DNA of 18,479 nucleotides from DATMQA01 sp035566895 (lineage in GTDB: Bacteria > Verrucomicrobiota > Verrucomicrobiia > Limisphaerales > UBA8199). Position numbers and translations under genes: made by a program. The notes beneath the pieces were generated by a model. It did not search any database and was not told where the DNA came from. It saw only the letters and a program-made list of their open reading frames with translations. Positions 15,850-18,479 of this stretch are shown one piece after another. Where the stretch lies: NCBI GenBank assembly GCA_035566895.1, contig DATMQA010000049.1, positions 1 through 18,479 of the forward strand, given 5' to 3'. Position 1 is the first letter of the stretch. Each line of letters begins with the position of its first letter.

Positions 15850-17781
15850 TCATGCTCCCGCAGGCGGTTGGGTCTTTTTTCCGAATTGCGGGTCCACCTT
15901 GACCAGCATGGCCAAGGCAAAGCCGGGAAGGGCGGAGCAGATGACCCAAACGAAGAAATGCCGATAGCCGATTTGGTCGGCGACCCACCCGCTCCACATG
16001 CCGGGAATCATCATGCCCAGCGCCATAAACCCCGTGCAGATGGCGTAATGAGCGGTTTTGTGGGGGCCATCGGCAAAATACAATAGGTAAAGCATGAAGG
16101 CGGTGAAACCGAAGCCGTAGCCGAACTGCTCGACGGCGACGGCGCCGCACGTGACCAGAAAATTCTCAGGTTGAGTGAAGGACAGGAAGACGAAGGCCAG
16201 CTTAGGAAGGTACATGCTGCAAACCATGATCGGCAGCATCGTCGTGAGGCCGTATTTGGCGGCAGTGAAACCCCCGAGCAATCCACCGCAGGTCAGGGCG
16301 AGGATGCCGAAGGTGCCGTAGACCAGCCCCACCTGGCTGGTGGTCAATCCCAGTCCGCCCGCTCCGCGATTGTCGAGCAGGAAGGGGGAAATGACCTTCA
16401 CCAACTGCGCCTCGTCGAAGCGGTACAGGAGAATAAAGGCCATCGCTATCAGCACTCCCGGCTTGTTGAAGAATGACCCGAGTGTGGCAAAGAATTCGGC
16501 AATGAGGCTATGGTGGGTGAGCACTGGTCCATCGTTGGCGGGGCGTGGCAGCATGACACTGTGCCAGCAACTGAACGCAAGAAAAAGTGCTGCCACGACG
16601 AACAGGGTGACCGACCAGGCGACGGGGATATTGCCGGAGGTGGCCAAGAAGGTGACGGCCGCCTGGCTCCTGAGTTTGGAGTCGAGCTGAATGACGGCCA
16701 CGGCTGGCTGATTCCAGTTGGTGGAGTTGAAGACCAGGCGCTCGCCTTCCACCAGGCGGAAGCCGCGGTCGCCTTTGCCCAAGCCAACATATTCGATGCC
16801 GCGGAGCTTGCGGGCGACGTTCACGGCAAGTTCTTTCGCCGGTTCCTTTGAAAGAGAGAGATAAAACAGGCCGACATTACCAGCCTCGGGGGCCGGCGCC
16901 GTGCCGGTGTGCTTCGTGTTGGGAAACGTCCGGCTTAGAAATGCGCCGAGGGGCCCGGAAACCGTTCTGCCCCACCAGGAGACTTGCTTTTTACCGGCTG
17001 CAGGCTGTTCGTCGGCGGTGAAGCCGTGCTGGCGATTCCAGGCGCGCGCCTGGGCGATGAGTTGCTTGGCGGCCTCCCCGCTCGAGGCCGCTCCCAGGCC
17101 GATAGCAATAGCCGGGGGCTGAACAACTACATGTAAACCGCCTTCGGGTGTCGCCGTTGGGAATGCTGGGGGAGCAAAAGCGGCTAGTCCGGTCGCGCTG
17201 GTTTCAGCCTGGACGCCGGCAGCGACCGGCGGCAATCCATTTCGGCTTTCCAGCACGCCGGCGAGCACAACGAGCAAGCCGCTGCCGACGATCATCGCGG
17301 TGCGATAAAAAGTGCTGCGCAAGCCGACCCACCAGGCCTGATCGTGCTTGTCCAGGCTCAGCATGTAAAAGCCATCGGCGGCAATGTCGTGAGTGGCAGA
17401 GGCGAAGGCCATGATCCAGAAGAGGAACAGCGACCATTTGAAAAAGGCCGACCCGCGCACGGAGAAGGCAACGCTGGCCAGGCCCAAGGAAACCAGAAAC
17501 TGCATCGCGACCACCCAAAAGCGCTTAGTGCGCGTGATATCGACAAATGGGCTCCACAGAGGTTTGAGGACCCAGGGCAGGTAGAGCCAGCTCGTATAAA
17601 GGGCGATATCTGTATTCGAGATGCCGAGGCGTTTATACATCACCACGGACATGGTCATGACGATGACGTAGGGGATGCCCTGGGAAAAGTAGAGGCTGGG
17701 CACCCAGAGCCAGGGATTGCGCAAACCAGGACCGGCAGTGGCAGGTTTAGCGGGGGTTTGGGGGGTGGCGGCAGGCATCAT
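15850..17781 (-). CDS. AmpG-like MFS transporter with a large periplasmic insert
   Basis: From the ATG at 17781 the product has 643 residues, long for an MFS protein. The frame is open to a TTG at 17862, but that extension is polar and crosses into an inserted element, so I reject it; a second ATG follows at 17778. Membrane segments include WLWVPSLYFSQGIPYVIV (1), LYTSWLYLPWVLKPLW (2), FWVVAMQFLVSLGLASVAF (3), FFKWSLFLFWIMAFASATHD (4) and AMIVGSGLLVVLAGVL (5). The QGIPY and ATHDIAADGFY motifs resemble AmpG and SLC33-type permeases; AmpG imports muropeptides in cell-wall recycling. Residues about 179-382 form a soluble insert between segments 5 and 6, which topology places in the periplasm. 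The second half (NKPGVLIAMAFILLYRFDEA onward) is normal. The substrate is not known. Confidence 0.85.
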   Translation of the reverse strand: MMPAATPQTPAKPATAGPGLRNPWLWVPSLYFSQGIPYVIVMTMSVVMYKRLGISNTDIALYTSWLYLPWVLKPLWSPFVDITRTKRFWVVAMQFLVSLGLASVAFSVRGSAFFKWSLFLFWIMAFASATHDIAADGFYMLSLDKHDQAWWVGLRSTFYRTAMIVGSGLLVVLAGVLESRNGLPPVAAGVQAETSATGLAAFAPPAFPTATPEGGLHVVVQPPAIAIGLGAASSGEAAKQLIAQARAWNRQHGFTADEQPAAGKKQVSWWGRTVSGPLGAFLSRTFPNTKHTGTAPAPEAGNVGLFYLSLSKEPAKELAVNVARKLRGIEYVGLGKGDRGFRLVEGERLVFNSTNWNQPAVAVIQLDSKLRSQAAVTFLATSGNIPVAWSVTLFVVAALFLAFSCWHSVMLPRPANDGPVLTHHSLIAEFFATLGSFFNKPGVLIAMAFILLYRFDEAQLVKVISPFLLDNRGAGGLGLTTSQVGLVYGTFGILALTCGGLLGGFTAAKYGLTTMLPIMVCSMYLPKLAFVFLSFTQPENFLVTCGAVAVEQFGYGFGFTAFMLYLLYFADGPHKTAHYAICTGFMALGMMIPGMWSGWVADQIGYRHFFVWVICSALPGFALAMLVKVDPQFGKKTQPPAGA

Positions 17782-17785
17782 GGTA

Positions 17786-17797
17786 GTGTCAAGACAC
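17786..17797. promoter_or_regulatory. Palindrome at the MFS start codon
   Basis: GTGTC-AA-GACAC is a perfect 12-base dyad that ends four bases upstream of the MFS ATG (17781), where a ribosome binding site would lie. It could be an operator or a small hairpin that limits translation. Confidence 0.35.
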
Positions 17798-17829
17798 GAT
17801 GCTATCTCAGGTTTGCTCCCTTCGCAATC

Positions 17830-17845
17830 CTCTTTTGGAGAACGG
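17830..17845. repeat. Left copy of the 16-bp direct repeat flanking the MITE-like element
   Basis: CTCTTTTGGAGAACGG at 17830-17845 is identical to 18161-18176. Both copies abut the ends of the 17846-18160 element. The next base is T in both places, so the identity reaches 17 bases. Confidence 0.85.
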
Positions 17846-18160
17846 TGTCGGCGGGAGTTCAAAATGAGACTTGTTGGGGGAACAAAATGAGACAGCGATT
17901 ATGTGGGGGGAGGAGGGCCCTGGCCGCGCCTATTGGCGAGGTGGGGCGAGTCCGTTACGCGTGGCGACCGGCGGCAACGCGAACTGGAGTTCGGAGCCCG
18001 TCGCCGCCGCTCGCCCGCCCTCGCCAATAGACGGCGCGACTACCCCTGTTTTACTATAAGAATAGAGAGTTCTTGGCCTTGCCTGCTCAAGCAGAGAGCG
18101 GTGCCAGACTGAGTCTCATTTTGTTCCCCCCGGCAGTCTCATTTTGTTCCCGCACCAACA
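17846..18160. mobile_element. MITE-like element with nested inverted repeats, possibly derived from IS21-type ends
   Basis: The element is 315 bp and begins TG and ends CA. Outer terminal repeats of 25 bp (17846-17870 and 18136-18160) match at 19 of 25 positions, the inner 11 bases CAAAATGAGAC exactly. A second, perfect 18-bp inverted pair lies inside: GGGGGAACAAAATGAGAC at 17876-17893 and its complement at 18113-18130. The same core therefore occurs twice at each end, an arrangement known from IS21-family ends. The interior is GC-rich and palindromic and encodes no transposase, so this is a non-autonomous element or an internally deleted remnant. Identical 16-bp direct repeats flank it; this is longer than the 4-8 bp usual for IS21. 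Confidence 0.7.
17931..18029. repeat. GC-rich imperfect palindrome inside the MITE-like element
   Basis: The 20-mer at 17931-17950 (TATTGGCGAGG then TGGGGCGAG) matches the complement of 18010-18029 at 18 of 20 positions. Further in, CGGCGGCAACG near 17970 pairs with CGTCGCCGCCG ending near 18009 with one mismatch. Together these arms would form a long hairpin in RNA or single-stranded DNA. Confidence 0.75.
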
Positions 18161-18176
18161 CTCTTTTGGAGAACGG
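18161..18176. repeat. Right copy of the 16-bp direct repeat flanking the MITE-like element
   Basis: CTCTTTTGGAGAACGG, identical to 17830-17845 and directly adjoining the CA end of the element. Confidence 0.85.
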
Positions 18177-18207
18177 TTGTGCCAGAGAAGGTGGTAGACT
18201 ACTGAAT

Positions 18208-18243
18208 CTTCCGCAACCTTCCGCAACCTTCCGCAACCTTCCG
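18208..18243. repeat. Decamer tandem repeat CTTCCGCAAC, 3.6 copies
   Basis: Three identical units occupy 18208-18237 and a partial unit CTTCCG reaches 18243. It begins about 30 bases beyond the right direct repeat of the MITE-like element. Confidence 0.9.
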
Positions 18244-18378
18244 TAGGGCAAGGCAAAATTTTTTGGCGGTGTAGTTTTTTAGGCAGAGGAGGGAAAAGAA
18301 ATGGATATTTATGTGTGGGGTGGGTGAGGGTACCTCCTCACTGCCACTGAAGCAGCAGGACGATGTGATGCTTTTGAA

Positions 18379-18408
18379 TGTACAAAGTAAATACATTCTG
18401 CTTGTACA
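18379..18408. promoter_or_regulatory. TGTACAA inverted repeat, candidate operator
   Basis: TGTACAA (18379-18385) and TTGTACA (18402-18408) are perfect inverted copies with 16 bases between them, six bases ahead of the ATG at 18415. TGTACAAAGTAAATACA at 18379-18395 also shows TGTA/TACA symmetry, so two overlapping dyads are possible. Confidence 0.4.
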
Positions 18409-18414
18409 CTGGGG

Positions 18415-18479
18415 ATGCGAACCAACATCCCGCACAACCACCGTGCCCTCACCCTCATTGAACGACTGCGTCAACCCCT
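18415..18479 (+). CDS. Possible N-terminus of an unknown protein, cut by the window edge
   Basis: An ATG at 18415, directly after GGGG, opens a frame of 21 codons to the edge (MRTNIPHNHRALTLIERLRQ and onward). The TLIE run recalls the prepilin cleavage motif (FTLIELLVV) common in Verrucomicrobiota, but the next residues are charged rather than hydrophobic, so the likeness may be chance. There is too little sequence to decide. Confidence 0.22.
   Translation, partial: MRTNIPHNHRALTLIERLRQP

Larger units (their letters stand above)
18177..18414. other. AT-richer non-coding stretch
   Basis: No supported gene lies here. It holds the decamer array, two T-runs (18259-18264 and 18277-18282), a 6-bp hairpin GTGAGG/CCTCAC with a six-base loop at 18324-18341, and the TGTACAA dyad. 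A 91-codon open frame on the minus strand across it has repeat-derived and low-complexity content and is unlikely to be real. Confidence 0.5.

Noticed and set aside
17782..17862. N-terminal extension of the MFS transporter to a TTG at 17862
   Set aside because: The added residues are polar, and the codons run into the inserted element.
18208..18243. CRISPR array
   Set aside because: The units are 10 bp and contiguous, with no spacers and no cas genes nearby.
1..18479. Sigma-54 type -24/-12 promoters, looked for because rpoN is present
   Set aside because: GG-N10-GC matches such as the TTGGCAC near 3568 fall inside coding sequence and lack a proper -12 half; none was convincing upstream of a gene.

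Overview
The window looks like chromosomal DNA (GC-rich, roughly 60% by eye) of a Gram-negative bacterium of the Planctomycetota-Verrucomicrobiota-Chlamydiota group, most likely a Verrucomicrobiota member of the Pedosphaera/Limisphaerales kind. The reasons are a PSD1-type protein (DUF1549/DUF1553 with a CxxCH heme site) translationally coupled to a Tat-exported DUF1501 protein, a bacterial PUR-alpha protein next to a full-length sigma-54 gene, and many exported proteins. This taxonomic call is inference from gene content.

Layout. (1) 1-124, minus: N-terminus of an exported protein that runs off the left edge. (2) 337-4940, plus: PSD1/cytochrome-c-like gene and DUF1501 gene, overlapping by one base. 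(3) 4969-8550, minus: exported GH5 glycoside hydrolase preceded by a large exported protein of unknown family; with the convergent PSD1/DUF1501 pair this looks like a glycan-processing neighbourhood. (4) 8718-11180, minus: rpoN (sigma-54), a PUR-family nucleic-acid-binding protein and a small membrane protein. (5) 11355-14460, plus: an outer-membrane beta-barrel candidate and a lipoprotein solute-binding protein of the peptide/nickel type without permease genes, ending at a good terminator. (6) 14677-14761: tRNA-Leu(GAG) with encoded CCA. (7) 14891-15564, plus: a Phd/VapB-PIN (VapBC) toxin-antitoxin pair with a near-consensus sigma-70 promoter that leaves almost no leader. (8) 15850-17781, minus: an AmpG-like MFS transporter carrying about 200 extra residues between membrane segments 5 and 6. 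(9) 17782-18479: a 633-base stretch without a convincing gene, holding a 315-bp MITE-like element (TG...CA ends, nested inverted repeats, flush 16-bp flanking direct repeats), a decamer tandem repeat, a TGTACAA inverted repeat and possibly the first codons of another gene.

The most interesting items are the MITE-like element upstream of the transporter, the periplasmic insert in that transporter, the unrecognised exported 785-residue protein beside GH5, and the repeat/promoter architecture of the toxin-antitoxin operon. I saw no CRISPR array, prophage, defence island or clearly new multi-gene system; most of the window is ordinary chromosome.
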